DNA of 64,000 bases from Bdellovibrio sp. NC01 (lineage in GTDB: Bacteria; Bdellovibrionota; Bdellovibrionia; Bdellovibrionales; Bdellovibrionaceae), in contig NZ_CP030034.1 in NCBI RefSeq assembly GCF_006874625.1, positions 3,100,001 to 3,164,000 on the forward strand, in the 5' to 3' direction. Position numbers and translations under genes: made by a program. Of this stretch, positions 8,078 to 17,601 are shown piece by piece; the stretch's first letter is position 1, and every line of letters begins with the position of its first letter. The notes beneath the pieces are model-generated. The model was not told the origin of the DNA and made no database searches. It saw only the letters and a program-made list of their open reading frames with translations.

Positions 8078-9169
8078 ATGGAAAGGACTCTGTTTAAAAA
8101 ATTAGTGTTAGCCACTGCGATCACTTCGCTATGTTCTGCTTGTGCAAAGATGAATTTCACCCCAGTTGAAACGAACAGTGAATCTTCTGTGGCGCCAAGC
8201 AAGACAGTCAACGTCTCTCAAACAGTTGCTTACGGTAACAAGCAAGTCGACTTCTTAATCGTCTTCGACGATTCAAACTCCATGCTTCCTGACCTTAAGA
8301 AACTTGCAGCGGGCCTTGGCGCTTTCACGGCGTCACTAGAATCCAGCGACATCGACTGGCAAATGTGTATGACGACGACAAGAACCGTCACAACGGCCGG
8401 TATCCCTGCCTGGGGCCTTTCATATGACTGGGTCGGTTACACTCCAACATCAGGAACGCCAGCGCATCTTTTAAAAAGAGGCACCGCAAATCTCGATAAT
8501 ATTTTTGTGAATACCGTGAATGCGATGACAATTGGTGGTGCGGGATCTGGCGACGAGCGCGGGATCAAAGCAGCCCTCGAACACTTTAAGTCCGGAGCCT
8601 TAGCAAACACATCAGGCAACGGCTGTTACCGTCCTGGAGCCGCGCTATCAGTGATTATCGTATCGAACGAAGACGAACGCTCTGTGGGCGGCGATCAAAG
8701 CAAAGTAAAACCAACAGACGCTGATGGCAGTTATATCCCTCTTGAAGCTGGCGACCTGCCAGTCAATATGATCGCGCAAGCTCAATCAAGTTTTGGCGAC
8801 GACGTGCGCTTTACGTTTAACTCGATCATTGTGAAACCAGGCGATTCTTCGTGTGAAGCGACTCAAGACGCGAGCGGTACATCACCAAGCCATCAAGGCA
8901 CGATCTACGCGCAAGCCTCTAACATGACAGAAGGCGGAATTGGCAGCATCTGCGATGCCAACTTCACCAACAACTTAAACACGTTCAAAGACAAAATTGT
9001 AAACTCGATGTCGCATTTAACTTTGCAGTGCGAGCCAGAGCCAAGCACTGTGCATGTGTTCATCAACTCTCAAGAGTTCACAGACTTCACGGTTAACGGC
9101 GACGTCTTGAAATTCAAATCACCACTCGTTGAAGGCACAAAAATCGATTTGAAATTTGATTGTAAATAA
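8078..9169 (+). CDS. Lipoprotein with von Willebrand A-like domain
   Basis: A 363-aa exported protein. The signal sequence ends in a lipobox-like LCSAC (Cys about residue 22; Cys at -3 is atypical), so lipid anchoring is likely. The VWA-type metal site is seen as VDFLIVFDDSNSM (about residues 60-72), the DxSxS pattern. A later GGAGSGDERGIKAAL helix and IIVSNEDER strand also fit the fold. There are several cysteines, suited to disulfides outside the cytoplasm. The start has GAGG upstream. Such proteins often mediate adhesion or complex assembly, but no partner is visible. The gene is monocistronic and followed by terminators. Confidence 0.8.
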   Translation: MERTLFKKLVLATAITSLCSACAKMNFTPVETNSESSVAPSKTVNVSQTVAYGNKQVDFLIVFDDSNSMLPDLKKLAAGLGAFTASLESSDIDWQMCMTTTRTVTTAGIPAWGLSYDWVGYTPTSGTPAHLLKRGTANLDNIFVNTVNAMTIGGAGSGDERGIKAALEHFKSGALANTSGNGCYRPGAALSVIIVSNEDERSVGGDQSKVKPTDADGSYIPLEAGDLPVNMIAQAQSSFGDDVRFTFNSIIVKPGDSSCEATQDASGTSPSHQGTIYAQASNMTEGGIGSICDANFTNNLNTFKDKIVNSMSHLTLQCEPEPSTVHVFINSQEFTDFTVNGDVLKFKSPLVEGTKIDLKFDCK

Positions 9170-9248
9170 AAAAGTCTCATCCCAGCCAACTCACGGCCGA
9201 GTTGGTTCTATCTTCAAATGAACGCCAACCTCGCCAGAAATTTGATAC

Positions 9249-9283
9249 AAAAAAAGAGTGATGTCTCCACCACTCTTTTTTTA
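9249..9283. terminator. Terminator downstream of the VWA lipoprotein
   Basis: AAAAAGAGTG / CACTCTTTTT is a perfect stem with flanking A and T runs, so it can act on both strands. Just before it, CCAACTC / GAGTTGG (9186-9205) forms another hairpin without a T-run. Confidence 0.85.
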
Positions 9284-9420
9284 TTATACACAAAATTTAA
9301 AATCGAATTTCAGTCTGTCGCAATTTCCAACTTATCTATTTGCCAGACGCTTATCCGCTCACAAGGATTCTCCGCAAATACGGATTCGCTCCCCATCGGA
9401 AATTGGCAATCTTGCGAGTG

Positions 9421-9978
9421 CTACTTAAGCAAAGTCTTCATGTAAGCGATTGAATCTTCATTGTACCAATTGATCGAGCCCACGAGCTTCTTCGCAAGTT
9501 TATGATCTTTTGAAAGCACCATCGACTCTGGCAAACGAGCCACATCAAACATTTTCATTTTAGAACGATCTTGATCGTAGACGATTTTAATATTCTCGCC
9601 TTTTAGCTCTGGGAACGATTTCAAAAAGATATTGATGTCTTCAACACTGCTATCACCAGAGATCGCAATCAGTTGAACATCCCCTTTGAACTCTTTCACA
9701 AGCTTGATCAGTGAAGGAACTTCTTCCACACAAGGTCCACACCATGACGCCCAGAAGTTCAAAATCACAACTTTGCCTTTAAGTGACTCAAGATCAAACT
9801 TCTCACCCGACAAAGTCTCTGCAGAAAAGTTGGGTACACCATTCTTCTCCATAGACTCTACCGTAGCCATGGCCGTTGGGGCTTCTTGCACCTTAGGCAG
9901 AAAGAAATAATTGAAACCAAGGACGGCTAGAACACCAAGAACGACAACAAGTGCGAATGCTTTAAGATGCTGTTTCAT
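9421..9978 (-). CDS. TlpA/ResA-type thioredoxin-like protein, membrane anchored
   Basis: A 185-aa protein with an N-terminal membrane anchor (residues 7-26) and a periplasmic thioredoxin fold. The redox motif is FWASWCGPC (C80, C83), and FDLESLKGKVVILNFW is the standard TlpA/AhpC-TSA opening. The family reduces disulfides, often on apo-cytochrome c or metal-binding proteins. I start at 9978 (ATG, with GAGG about 12 nt upstream) rather than the longer frame to 10074, which adds 32 residues before the anchor. No cytochrome genes are nearby, so the client is unknown. Confidence 0.87.
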   Translation of the reverse strand: MKQHLKAFALVVVLGVLAVLGFNYFFLPKVQEAPTAMATVESMEKNGVPNFSAETLSGEKFDLESLKGKVVILNFWASWCGPCVEEVPSLIKLVKEFKGDVQLIAISGDSSVEDINIFLKSFPELKGENIKIVYDQDRSKMKMFDVARLPESMVLSKDHKLAKKLVGSINWYNEDSIAYMKTLLK

Positions 9979-10087
9979 ACAGACTATATACCTCAGAAAA
10001 TCAAAAAATCCTAAGACAGGATTCGTACGCCAGCCCGCAAGACTTCCTTCGATTCCACCCGCAGGCTTTACCAACGATGCCCAAAAA

Positions 10088-10122
10088 TAAAAAAGCCCAA
10101 GAGTTCGTCTTGGGCTTTTATT
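10088..10122 (-). terminator. Terminator closing the S10-spc-alpha cluster
   Basis: AAAAGCCCAAGA / TCTTGGGCTTTT pairs perfectly, with A/T runs on both sides. It lies 57 nt past rplQ and marks the end of the long minus-strand ribosomal cluster. Confidence 0.92.
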
Positions 10123-10179
10123 TGAAATCTATTTTTCAGAGTTCAGACTGTTTGCACTTCGACTTCATCGAAGTGAAAA

Positions 10180-10695
10180 CTAGCGAGCTGTTGCTCTTGC
10201 TTTTTTCTGAGCTTTTTTAACAGTTTTCTTTTTAGCTGCTACTAGTTTAGTAGAAGCTTTTTTCGCTTTAGAAGCTGCTTTTGGAGCCGCTTTTTCAGCT
10301 TTAGCTGTTTCGTTAGCTGTAGTTTTCGCTTCGAAATCGTAGTCTACGAATTCAAGGAACGCCATCTCAGCAGTGTCACCAGGACGACGGCCGATTTTGA
10401 TGATACGAGTGTAACCACCTGGGCGAGTTTTGAAACGTGGAGCAAGATCTTTTACGATAGTGCTAACAACTTCTTGATTTGGGTAGCGAGACAACAACAA
10501 ACGAGTTGTAGCCAAGTCACCTTTTTTACCAAGAGTGATTGCTTTTTCTACGTGACGGCGAATTTCTTTAGCGCGATCAACAGTTGTAGTGATACGACCG
10601 TGTTCAACTAGAGAGTTAACCAAGCCTCTGATCAAAGCTTTACGAGGGCCAGATTTACGATCGAAATGTTTTACTCTTCTTCTGTGTGAGCTCAT
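10180..10695 (-). CDS. rplQ: 50S ribosomal protein L17, with long basic tail
   Basis: The first 117 residues are standard L17, which sits near the exit tunnel (SSHRRRVKHFDRKSGPRKAL at the start, then the GRITTT and RPGGYTRI motifs). The usual protein ends near residue 120. Here about 50 residues follow, almost entirely Ala, Lys and Thr (repeats such as KAAPKAASKAKK). The tail resembles bacterial histone-like or L1-type basic tails and probably binds RNA without fixed structure. It is last in the alpha operon, but 182 nt separate it from rpoA, far more than the 2-20 nt between its neighbours. Confidence 0.97.
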   Translation of the reverse strand: MSSHRRRVKHFDRKSGPRKALIRGLVNSLVEHGRITTTVDRAKEIRRHVEKAITLGKKGDLATTRLLLSRYPNQEVVSTIVKDLAPRFKTRPGGYTRIIKIGRRPGDTAEMAFLEFVDYDFEAKTTANETAKAEKAAPKAASKAKKASTKLVAAKKKTVKKAQKKARATAR

Positions 10696-10877
10696 TTTAT
10701 ACTCCGTTAAGAACGTGTGGACCGTGTTAGGTATCCAGACGGTAGAGCACTCAAGCTTAATTGCTCAGTGCTACTTTTTCGAATCCCAGGACCGAAATCC
10801 CAAGATCGCGGGCTTCAGGCATCCACCTTAACAGCCTCCCTTGCGAGAGGCCGTTGCCCAATCACCTTACGTGGTGA
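10696..10877. other. Structured spacer between rpoA and rplQ
   Basis: The spacer holds hairpins AATCACC/GGTGATT (10860-10879, touching the rpoA stop) and AGCACT/AGTGCT with inner CAA/TTG (10746-10772). On the plus strand, GGTAGAGCA and TTCGAATCCC are spaced about as in a tRNA D-arm and T-arm, but the acceptor and T stems do not pair. It could be a decayed tRNA, a processing site or an internal promoter region for rplQ. None of these can be shown from sequence. Confidence 0.45.
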
Positions 10878-11909
10878 TTACTGTGCGCTTTCTCTCTTTT
10901 GAGGAGGTTGAGAAGGATCCCAACCTGGAGGTGGCCAGCCTTCGATTTTCATACCGAGGCCAAGTCCCATCTCACCCAAGATCTCTTTGATCTCGTTAAG
11001 AGATTTACGTCCAAAGTTTTTAGTTTTAAGCATCTCTGCTTCAGAACGAACAACCAACTCACCAATGTAGCGGATGTTAGCGTTTTTCAAGCAGTTCGCT
11101 GAACGAACAGAAAGTTCTAGATCGTCAACAGAACGGAACAAGTTCTCATTCAATGAAGGAGAGCCCAATTCACGAGATTCTTCAGCTGGTTCCATCATTT
11201 CATCGAAAGTTAGGAAGATCTGAAGTTGTTCTTTCATGATTTTAGATGAAAGAGCTACAGATTCTTCTGGTTTCAATGAGCCGTCTGTCCATACTTCCAA
11301 AGTCAAAGCATCGTAGTCAGTTCTTTGACCAACGCGTGCATTTGAAACATTGTAGTTAACTTTACGGATTGGGCTGTAAAGAGCGTCAACACCGATAAAG
11401 CCAACTGGAAGATCAGTTTCTCTGTTTTCAACTGGAACGTATCCGCGACCGAAATTAACAATAATTTCAGCTGCGAAGTTCGCATTTGCACCCAAAGTCG
11501 CGATGTGAAGATCTGGGTTCAAAACTTCGATCTTATCTGACGTTTGGATATCCGCTGCAGTTACTTTGCCTGGACCTTTTTTGTTGATCTTCAAAGTCAA
11601 AGCATCAGCAGTGTACTGTTTGAAACGAACTTCTTTAAGGTTCAAGATGATGTCAGTTACATCCTCTAGAACGTCCGGGATCGTAGTGAACTCGTGCAAA
11701 ACGCCTTCGAATTTCACCGCAGTAATTGCAGAACCCATCATTGAACTAAGAAGAATTCTTCTTAGGGAGTTACCAAGAGTAACACCAAAGCCTCTTTCGA
11801 GGGGACGGATAATGAATTTTGCGTAGTCATCACGAAGAGTGTCACGATCAATTTCGAATCCCTTCGGCTTGATCATCTCTCTCCAAAACTTATAATAATG
11901 CTCTTGCAT
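10878..11909 (-). CDS. rpoA: DNA-directed RNA polymerase alpha subunit
   Basis: The scaffold of RNA polymerase: its N-terminal half dimerises and carries beta and beta', and its C-terminal domain touches UP elements and activators. Length is 343 aa, near the usual 330. The N-terminal domain shows the [17 protein letters not shown] assembly motif (about residues 40-56). The C-terminal domain (about 255-325) has the helix-hairpin-helix features [10 protein letters not shown] and [11 protein letters not shown]. The extra N-terminal [12 protein letters not shown] is slightly longer than in many homologs; an inner ATG exists at MIKPKG but lacks proper Shine-Dalgarno spacing. It follows rpsD after 20 nt. 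Confidence 0.98.
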   Translation of the reverse strand: MQEHYYKFWREMIKPKGFEIDRDTLRDDYAKFIIRPLERGFGVTLGNSLRRILLSSMMGSAITAVKFEGVLHEFTTIPDVLEDVTDIILNLKEVRFKQYTADALTLKINKKGPGKVTAADIQTSDKIEVLNPDLHIATLGANANFAAEIIVNFGRGYVPVENRETDLPVGFIGVDALYSPIRKVNYNVSNARVGQRTDYDALTLEVWTDGSLKPEESVALSSKIMKEQLQIFLTFDEMMEPAEESRELGSPSLNENLFRSVDDLELSVRSANCLKNANIRYIGELVVRSEAEMLKTKNFGRKSLNEIKEILGEMGLGLGMKIEGWPPPGWDPSQPPQKRESAQ

Positions 11910-11929
11910 GGATCCCCCGAGAGGTTAAA

Positions 11930-12556
11930 TTATCTTGAGTAGTATTCAACGATCATGTTTTCTTCAACTGCAACTGTTACGTCTTCACGGTTTGGAAGAT
12001 CTTTAACAGTACCTTTGAAGGCGCCATGATCAGCTTCAAGCCATGCTGGTACTGAACGTCTAGCTACAGATTGAATTGCAGCTTGAACTTTCGTAACTTC
12101 ACGGCTCTTCTCAGCAACTTGAATAACGTCACCCTTGTTAACAAGGATGCTTGGAATGTTTGCTCTTTTACCATTCAACAAGAAATGGTTGTGTTTAACA
12201 AGCTGTCTTGCTTCGCGACGAGAATTCGCGAAACCCAAAGAGTAAACAACGTTATCAAATCTTAGCTCAAGATTTCTAAGAAGCTCTGTACCAGTCAATC
12301 CTTTTGAACGGTTGGCTTCTTGAACATACTTTACGAATTGTTTCTCGGAAACACCGTAATATCTTTTAGTTTTTTGTTTTTCACGCAATTGAAGTGCAAA
12401 TTCAGAGAACTTCAAACGAGATTGACCATGTTGTCCTGGAGGATAAGGTCTTCTTTCGAAAGAACACTTATCAGTGTAACAACGGTCACCCTTCAAGAAA
12501 AGTTTCACGTTTTCGCGACGGCAAAGCTTACAAACGCTTTCGTTAATGCAGCTCAC
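11930..12556 (-). CDS. rpsD: 30S ribosomal protein S4, zinc-binding form
   Basis: A primary binder of the 16S rRNA 5' domain, also a translational repressor of the alpha operon and an antitermination factor in model bacteria. The 208-aa protein has four N-terminal cysteines (C9, C12, C26, C31 in CKLCRREN...CYTDKC), the zinc-keeping version of S4. The S4 RNA-binding domain (LEL RFDNVVYSLGFANSRREARQL region) starts near residue 95. It lies between rpsK and rpoA in the usual order, 10 and 20 nt away. Confidence 0.98.
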   Translation of the reverse strand: MSCINESVCKLCRRENVKLFLKGDRCYTDKCSFERRPYPPGQHGQSRLKFSEFALQLREKQKTKRYYGVSEKQFVKYVQEANRSKGLTGTELLRNLELRFDNVVYSLGFANSRREARQLVKHNHFLLNGKRANIPSILVNKGDVIQVAEKSREVTKVQAAIQSVARRSVPAWLEADHGAFKGTVKDLPNREDVTVAVEENMIVEYYSR

Positions 12557-12566
12557 GATATACTCC

Positions 12567-12965
12567 TTAGATTCTTCTACGCTTAGGTGGACGGCAACCG
12601 TTATGTGGAACTGGTGTGATATCTTTAAGAGTCAAGATTCTCATGCCAGTAGCAGCCAATGCACGGATTGCTGGTTCACGGCCAGCGCCAGGGCCTTTAA
12701 GATAAACGTCCACAGATCTCATACCTGCTTCCATAGCTTTTTTTGCAGCGTCTTCTGCCGCGACTTGAGCTGCAAATGGAGTTCCCTTACGAGAACCTTT
12801 GAAACCTAGGTGACCAGCAGAGGACCAAGACACCGTAGCTCCATTCGGATCTGTCATCGTTACGATAACATTGCCGAAACCAGCTGAGATATAGCAGTTT
12901 CCTTGAGGAACGTTTCTTTTAACTTTTTTCTTAGCAACTGTTTTTGCTTTATTTTCAGTATTCAT
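12567..12965 (-). CDS. rpsK: 30S ribosomal protein S11
   Basis: Part of the 30S platform near the E site. The 132-aa sequence contains the family signature [19 protein letters not shown] (about residues 85-103) and ends in the conserved [15 protein letters not shown] tail. The N-terminal 17 residues are Lys-rich. It follows rpsM after 16 nt, as in most bacterial alpha operons. Confidence 0.98.
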   Translation of the reverse strand: MNTENKAKTVAKKKVKRNVPQGNCYISAGFGNVIVTMTDPNGATVSWSSAGHLGFKGSRKGTPFAAQVAAEDAAKKAMEAGMRSVDVYLKGPGAGREPAIRALAATGMRILTLKDITPVPHNGCRPPKRRRI

Positions 12966-12981
12966 CGCTAATTCCCTTTAA

Positions 12982-13356
12982 CTACACGGCTTTTTTCTTG
13001 TTAGCTACCGTCTTCTTAGGACCTTTACGAGTACGTGCATTAGAACGAGTGTTCTGACCACGAACTGGCAAGCCTTTACGATGACGGATGCCGCGGTAGC
13101 AGTTAAGGTCCATCAAACGTTTGATAGACAAACCGATTTCACGACGCAAATCACCTTCAACTTTGAAGTTTGATTCGATGATAGAGCGGATTTTAGCGAT
13201 GTGCTCGTCTGTTAGACCTTCAGTTCTTAGAGTTGAAGGAATACCAACTTGCTTCACAATCATAGCCGCACGAGGACGTCCAATGCCGTAGATGTATGTC
13301 AACGCGATTTCAACGCGTTTATTTCTAGGTAAGTCGACACCAAGAATACGTGCCAT
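12982..13356 (-). CDS. rpsM: 30S ribosomal protein S13
   Basis: A head protein contacting the P-site tRNA and the 50S bridge B1. The 124-aa product starts [19 protein letters not shown] and carries the GIGRPRA helix-turn and the C-terminal [11 protein letters not shown](N/R)TR motif, ending in a basic tail. The ATG lies 2 nt after the stop of rpmJ, so the two are probably translationally coupled. Confidence 0.98.
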   Translation of the reverse strand: MARILGVDLPRNKRVEIALTYIYGIGRPRAAMIVKQVGIPSTLRTEGLTDEHIAKIRSIIESNFKVEGDLRREIGLSIKRLMDLNCYRGIRHRKGLPVRGQNTRSNARTRKGPKKTVANKKKAV

Positions 13357-13358
13357 GA

Positions 13359-13472
13359 TTAACCCTGCCTTTGCTTATGTTTAGGGTTTTCGCAGATAAC
13401 GCGAATAACGCCTTTTCTTTTAATAACTTTACACTTGTTACAAATTGCTTTTACTGATGGTCTTACTTTCAT
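13359..13472 (-). CDS. rpmJ: 50S ribosomal protein L36, zinc-binding form
   Basis: A 37-aa protein, [20 protein letters not shown] at the start and ending HKQRQG. The zinc ligands C11, C14, C27 and H32 are all present, so this is the C+ form. It stabilises 23S rRNA near the peptidyl transferase centre. It is placed directly before rpsM, as expected. Upstream lies a 130-nt gap after adk where many genomes have map and infA; neither is here. Confidence 0.96.
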   Translation of the reverse strand: MKVRPSVKAICNKCKVIKRKGVIRVICENPKHKQRQG

Positions 13473-13602
13473 AATGTCTTCCCATACTTGCTAATATTTT
13501 GACTCAAAAATCGAGCCAGAAATCCCAGCAAAAATACAAACGCGGTTCGGCACGCTAACACCAAGAACCATTAAAGTCTAGAGATAAAAATAACACAGCA
13601 GC

Positions 13603-14238
13603 CTAGATTATTATTTTTTCGATCTCTTTGTAGACTTCCTCGGTGCCTCTATTACCGTCCACTTCGATGTACTTCCCTGATTTTTTATAAAATTCTTTTA
13701 GTGGGCTTGTGAACTCTTGGTAGGTTTTCAAGCGAGTTTCAATAACCTCAGCTTTATCGTCATTACGTTGAATGACTTCCCCACCGCAATTGTCACATAC
13801 ACCTTCTGTTTTAGAAGGCTTACTGACTATATGATAGACAGCCCCGCAGTTTTTACAAACGCGTCTACCAGTCAAACGGTCCATTAGAATCCCCATTGGA
13901 ACTTCGAGAAAAATCGCTTTTCCAATAGAAAGATTCATCTTGTTAAGTAAAGCATCCAATGCTTCTGCTTGAGCTACCGTTCTTGGAAAGCCGTCTAGAA
14001 TGAAATTTTTTAAACCTTTGAGTAGGACTTCTTCAACCATACCGATAACGATGCTATCTGGTACAAGTTGGCCTTTATCCATGAACTCTTGAGCCTTTTT
14101 GCCGAGCTCAGTCTGCCCTTTGATCGCAGCACGAAACAGATCACCCGTGCTGATCTGTGTCATGTTTTGTCTTTTGATCAAAAGCTCTGACTGAGTACCT
14201 TTACCGGCCCCTGGGGCTCCAAACAGGATCAAGTTCAT
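13603..14238 (-). CDS. adk: Adenylate kinase, zinc-LID type
   Basis: Interconverts ATP + AMP and 2 ADP in the cytoplasm. The 211-aa protein shows the P-loop [10 protein letters not shown] (residues 7-16), the AMP-site DGFPRT motif (about 83-88), and a LID with CKNC...CDNC, which normally holds structural zinc. Its start codon shares one base with the secY stop (TAATG), a coupled arrangement common to spc operons. It ends the spc segment; a 130-nt gap follows. Confidence 0.98.
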   Translation of the reverse strand: MNLILFGAPGAGKGTQSELLIKRQNMTQISTGDLFRAAIKGQTELGKKAQEFMDKGQLVPDSIVIGMVEEVLLKGLKNFILDGFPRTVAQAEALDALLNKMNLSIGKAIFLEVPMGILMDRLTGRRVCKNCGAVYHIVSKPSKTEGVCDNCGGEVIQRNDDKAEVIETRLKTYQEFTSPLKEFYKKSGKYIEVDGNRGTEEVYKEIEKIII

Positions 14239-15566
14239 TAAAACTGAACCCTTCTGCTACGAAGTTTAGCGCCCTTCATGAAGCCTTCGTATTTTTGAGT
14301 GATCATATGAGATTGGATTTGCTGAGCAGTATCCAATGCAACACCCACTAGGATTAGCAAGCTTGTACCACCGAAATAGAATGGCACGTTCAATTGGCTC
14401 GCCAAGATACCTGGCAAAATACAGATTGTAGAAAGATATACGCAACCTAGTACGTTTACGCGCTCAAGAACTTTCTGAATATAATCAGAAGTGCTCTTAC
14501 CCGCACGAATGCCAGGGATAAAGCCGCCGTACTTTTTCAAGTTGTCAGCAACTTCAGTTGGATTGAACACGATCTCTGTATAGAAGAACGAGAAGAACAC
14601 GATCAATGCAACGAACATGATATTGAAGATCGTACCTGATGGGTTCAAAGACTCTTGAAGAGCTTTCAACCAAGGAACATGTACGAACTGAGCCATAGTC
14701 GCTGGGAACATCAACAATGAGCTCGCGAAGATTGGCGGGATAACGCCAGAGAAGTTAATTTTGATTGGCAAATGGCTTGTCGGAGTTTGCATAGATTGCA
14801 TACCGCCACCACCAGCACGTTGAGAGTACTGAACAGTGATACGACGTTGTGCCACTTCCATATAGATAACAGCTGCGATGATCGCAACCATCAAAGCCAA
14901 TAGAAGAAGAACGATGATGAATTTCATCTCACCAGATTTAACTAGTTCGAAAAGACGCTGAGCACCCGTTGGGATAGCAGCAGCAATACCAGTGAAGATG
15001 ATCAAAGAAGAACCGTTACCGATACCTCTTTCAGTGATTTGCTCACCCAACCACATGATGAAGCATGTACCAGCTGTCAAAGTGATAACTGTCATGATTG
15101 GGAAAGGCAAGAATGCCACAGTTGGCGCCAATACAAGAGGACGACCATCTGGGCTTGTAGAGTTCATCAACCAGTTGCTGATACCGTAACCTTGAACTAC
15201 GGCAAGAGCTACAGTCGCATAACGAGTGTATTGGTTGATTTTACGACGTCCCTGCTCCCCTTCCTTCTTCAATGACTCCAATACAGGAACTGCAGAAGTC
15301 AAAAGTTGGAAAATGATAGAAGCAGAGATGTAAGGCATGATACCCAATGCGAAAACGCTGAATTGGGAAAGAGCACCACCCGTGAAGGTGTTAAAGAGTC
15401 CGAAAATCCCACGGCTTTGCGCTTGGAAGAAAGAAAGGACAGCAGTGCCATCAACTCCAGGAGTTGGGACATGCACGCCAATTCTGTAAACCGCCAACAA
15501 GGCCAACGTGATGAAAATACGTTTACGAAGATCCGAATTCTTTGCGATGCTCTCTAGTGCAGACAC
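14238..15566 (-). CDS. secY: Preprotein translocase channel subunit SecY
   Basis: The channel of the Sec translocon in the inner membrane; it pairs with SecE (39902-40279). Length is 442 aa with ten hydrophobic segments. The plug-region [15 protein letters not shown] (about residues 73-87) and the [11 protein letters not shown] cytoplasmic signature are present. It begins with GTG sharing one base with the rplO stop (TAGTG) and ends overlapping adk by one base, so all three should be coupled. Confidence 0.98.
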   Translation of the reverse strand: MSALESIAKNSDLRKRIFITLALLAVYRIGVHVPTPGVDGTAVLSFFQAQSRGIFGLFNTFTGGALSQFSVFALGIMPYISASIIFQLLTSAVPVLESLKKEGEQGRRKINQYTRYATVALAVVQGYGISNWLMNSTSPDGRPLVLAPTVAFLPFPIMTVITLTAGTCFIMWLGEQITERGIGNGSSLIIFTGIAAAIPTGAQRLFELVKSGEMKFIIVLLLLALMVAIIAAVIYMEVAQRRITVQYSQRAGGGGMQSMQTPTSHLPIKINFSGVIPPIFASSLLMFPATMAQFVHVPWLKALQESLNPSGTIFNIMFVALIVFFSFFYTEIVFNPTEVADNLKKYGGFIPGIRAGKSTSDYIQKVLERVNVLGCVYLSTICILPGILASQLNVPFYFGGTSLLILVGVALDTAQQIQSHMITQKYEGFMKGAKLRSRRVQF

Positions 15567-16003
15567 TATTTAATTACCTCGACTTTGCCGCCAGCAGCTT
15601 CAATAGCTTTCTTAGCGCTTTCTGAAAATTTGTGAGCTTTTACAGTCAATGCTGTTTTAAGCTCGCCATTTCCCAAAATCTTAACCGCACCGCTATTAAC
15701 TAGTCCAGCTTGGTGAAGAGTTTCAGGATTTACCTCTCCAGAAAATTTAGCAAGTTGTCCGATATTGACAATCTCAAAGTTGTTAGCAAACGCGACGTTG
15801 CTAAAACCAAATTTAGGCAAACGACGGTGCATAGGTGTTTGACCACCCTCGAAACCACGACGCACTTTGCCACCAGTACGAGCCAATTGACCCTTGTGAC
15901 CTTTAGTTGACGTGCCGCCCATACCAGAACCGATACCACGACCGATTCTTTTTGGAGCGTGTTTTGATCCAGCTTTTGGAGCTAGTTGATTAAGCAAGCT
16001 CAT
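15566..16003 (-). CDS. rplO: 50S ribosomal protein L15
   Basis: A late-assembling 50S protein contacting 5S/23S rRNA. The 145-aa product has the Gly-rich rRNA-binding N-terminus (KRIGRGIGSGMGGTSTKGHKG, about residues 18-38) and the C-terminal AHKFSESAKKAIEAAGG motif. It is flanked by rpmD (3 nt) and secY (1-nt overlap). Confidence 0.98.
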   Translation of the reverse strand: MSLLNQLAPKAGSKHAPKRIGRGIGSGMGGTSTKGHKGQLARTGGKVRRGFEGGQTPMHRRLPKFGFSNVAFANNFEIVNIGQLAKFSGEVNPETLHQAGLVNSGAVKILGNGELKTALTVKAHKFSESAKKAIEAAGGKVEVIK

Positions 16004-16006
16004 GGA

Positions 16007-16192
16007 TTACCCCTTAACTTCAACATTTAGTAAATGTTGAACTTTCATGATCTGACCGCGGTTTGCAGCAGTGTCATTCACTTCAGCAGTTGAATGAAGC
16101 TTCTTCAAACCAAGGCAACGAACTGCATCTTTTTGTTCTTGAGTGCAGCCGATAGTCGATTTTTTCAATGTAACAACAAATTTCTTAGCCAT
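16007..16192 (-). CDS. rpmD: 50S ribosomal protein L30
   Basis: A 61-aa protein with the L30 pattern VTLKKSTIGCTQEQKDAVRCLGLKKL. It is small, single-domain and not essential for the ribosome core; many bacterial groups keep it only in the spc operon, as here. It is spaced 12 nt from rpsE and 3 nt from rplO. Confidence 0.97.
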   Translation of the reverse strand: MAKKFVVTLKKSTIGCTQEQKDAVRCLGLKKLHSTAEVNDTAANRGQIMKVQHLLNVEVKG

Positions 16193-16204
16193 TTTTGCCT
16201 CCGA

Positions 16205-16666
16205 CTATTTGCTCAACTGTTTAAGTTGATTCAAACCATCGATTGTTGCTCTTACTGCATTGTGAGGGTTACGAGTACCAACACATTTAGTAAGAATATC
16301 TTTTACGCCAACTGACTCAAGAACGGCACGAACTGCACCACCCGCGATTACACCAGTACCTGGAGCTGCTGGTTTCATGATAACCTTTGCAGCACCGAAT
16401 TTACCGATAACTTCGTGAGGGATTGTGCGACCTTCTTTAAGAGTCACAGATTTAGCTGATTTCTTAGCAGATCTGCTAGCTTTGCCGATAGCTTCAGGCA
16501 CTTCGCCTGCTTTACCAGAACCAAAACCAACATCACCAGCTTTGTTACCAACAACTACTAGAGCTGCGAAAGAGAAGCGACGACCACCCTTAACAACTTT
16601 CGTTACGCGGTTGATCGCTACTACACGCTCTTCTAATTCAGCTGCTTGAGCTTGAACTTTCTCCAC
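16205..16666 (-). CDS. rpsE: 30S ribosomal protein S5
   Basis: A decoding-centre protein involved in accuracy and mRNA unwinding at the entry site. The 153-aa product has the double-stranded-RNA-binding domain ([18 protein letters not shown], about residues 24-41) and the C-terminal [17 protein letters not shown]. It starts at a GTG with AAGGAG spaced 6 nt before it. The N-terminus is a little shorter than in E. coli (166 aa). Confidence 0.98.
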   Translation of the reverse strand: MEKVQAQAAELEERVVAINRVTKVVKGGRRFSFAALVVVGNKAGDVGFGSGKAGEVPEAIGKASRSAKKSAKSVTLKEGRTIPHEVIGKFGAAKVIMKPAAPGTGVIAGGAVRAVLESVGVKDILTKCVGTRNPHNAVRATIDGLNQLKQLSK

Positions 16667-16676
16667 ACATCACTCC

Positions 16677-17042
16677 TTAGAAATTGAGGCCGCCCTCACG
16701 AGCGCCATCAGCTAGAGATTTAACACGGCCATGGTACAAGTAACCGTTACGGTCGAATACCACGCTCTTGATGTTTTTAGCGGTAGCAGCTTTCGCTACT
16801 TCCATACCAACAAGCTTCGCCATCTCAACACCAGACTTGTCTTCTTTACCAAGTGAAGAAACTGACAACACAGTGTGGCCAGTTACGTCATTGATAACGC
16901 TTGCGTAGATGTGTTTACCACTTCTGTAAACGCAAAGACGAGGTCTTTCATCAGTACCCGCAACTGTTTTGCGGATTCTGATTTTCTTTTTGAGGCGATT
17001 AACTTTTCTTTCGCTTGTATGCTTAGACATTTTTAATTTCAT
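16677..17042 (-). CDS. rplR: 50S ribosomal protein L18
   Basis: Binds 5S rRNA with L5 in the central protuberance. Length is 121 aa, with the conserved [18 protein letters not shown] segment and the C-terminal [29 protein letters not shown] ribosome site 2-6 nt before the ATG supports the 17042 start over the inner Met at MSKHTS. Spacing is 9 nt from rplF and 10 nt to rpsE. Confidence 0.98.
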   Translation of the reverse strand: MKLKMSKHTSERKVNRLKKKIRIRKTVAGTDERPRLCVYRSGKHIYASVINDVTGHTVLSVSSLGKEDKSGVEMAKLVGMEVAKAATAKNIKSVVFDRNGYLYHGRVKSLADGAREGGLNF

Positions 17043-17051
17043 ACATTACCT

Positions 17052-17594
17052 CTATTTACCAGCTGACTTACCGGCTTTACGACGGATGTGCTCACCAGCG
17101 TAACGAACACCTTTACCCAAGTATGGCTCTGGTGGACGGAACGAGCGAATTTTAGCAGCAACTTGACCAACAAGTTCTCTGCTTGCGCCAGTGATAGACA
17201 AGCTAGTTTGTTTTTCAACTTTGATTTCGATGCCTTCTGGGATATCGAAGATTACAGGGTGAGAGAAGCCCAAAGAAAGCTCCAACTTTTTACCTGCAAC
17301 GTTTGCACGATAACCGACACCTTGAAGTTCAAGACCTTTAGTGAAGCCTTTAGTAACGCCAACAACTGCGTTTTGAACTAGAGCTCTGTAAAGACCGTGC
17401 AATGCACGAGCTTCTTTAGAGTCATCTTTACGAGTCAAAACAACTTTGTTGCCATCTACTTTAGCTGTAACTTCAGGCTTCATACCAATCTTCAAAGAAG
17501 ATTTAGCGCCTTTGATTACTACTTCATTAGCAGGTGTAACATCTACTTTTACTGTGTTATCAAAAATAACGGGTGCTTTACCAATACGTGACAT
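17052..17594 (-). CDS. rplF: 50S ribosomal protein L6
   Basis: Two repeated alpha/beta domains near the factor-binding stalk base. The 180-aa protein opens MSRIGKAPV and ends with the family signature PEPYLGKGVRYAGEHIRRK. It keeps the spc order between rpsH (7 nt) and rplR (9 nt). Confidence 0.98.
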   Translation of the reverse strand: MSRIGKAPVIFDNTVKVDVTPANEVVIKGAKSSLKIGMKPEVTAKVDGNKVVLTRKDDSKEARALHGLYRALVQNAVVGVTKGFTKGLELQGVGYRANVAGKKLELSLGFSHPVIFDIPEGIEIKVEKQTSLSITGASRELVGQVAAKIRSFRPPEPYLGKGVRYAGEHIRRKAGKSAGK

Positions 17595-17601
17595 GTTTCA
17601 C

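Noticed and set aside
7845-8105. 86-codon open frame before the VWA lipoprotein
   Set aside because: It overlaps the true start and ribosome site of the lipoprotein, has no ribosome site of its own and an unconvincing composition.
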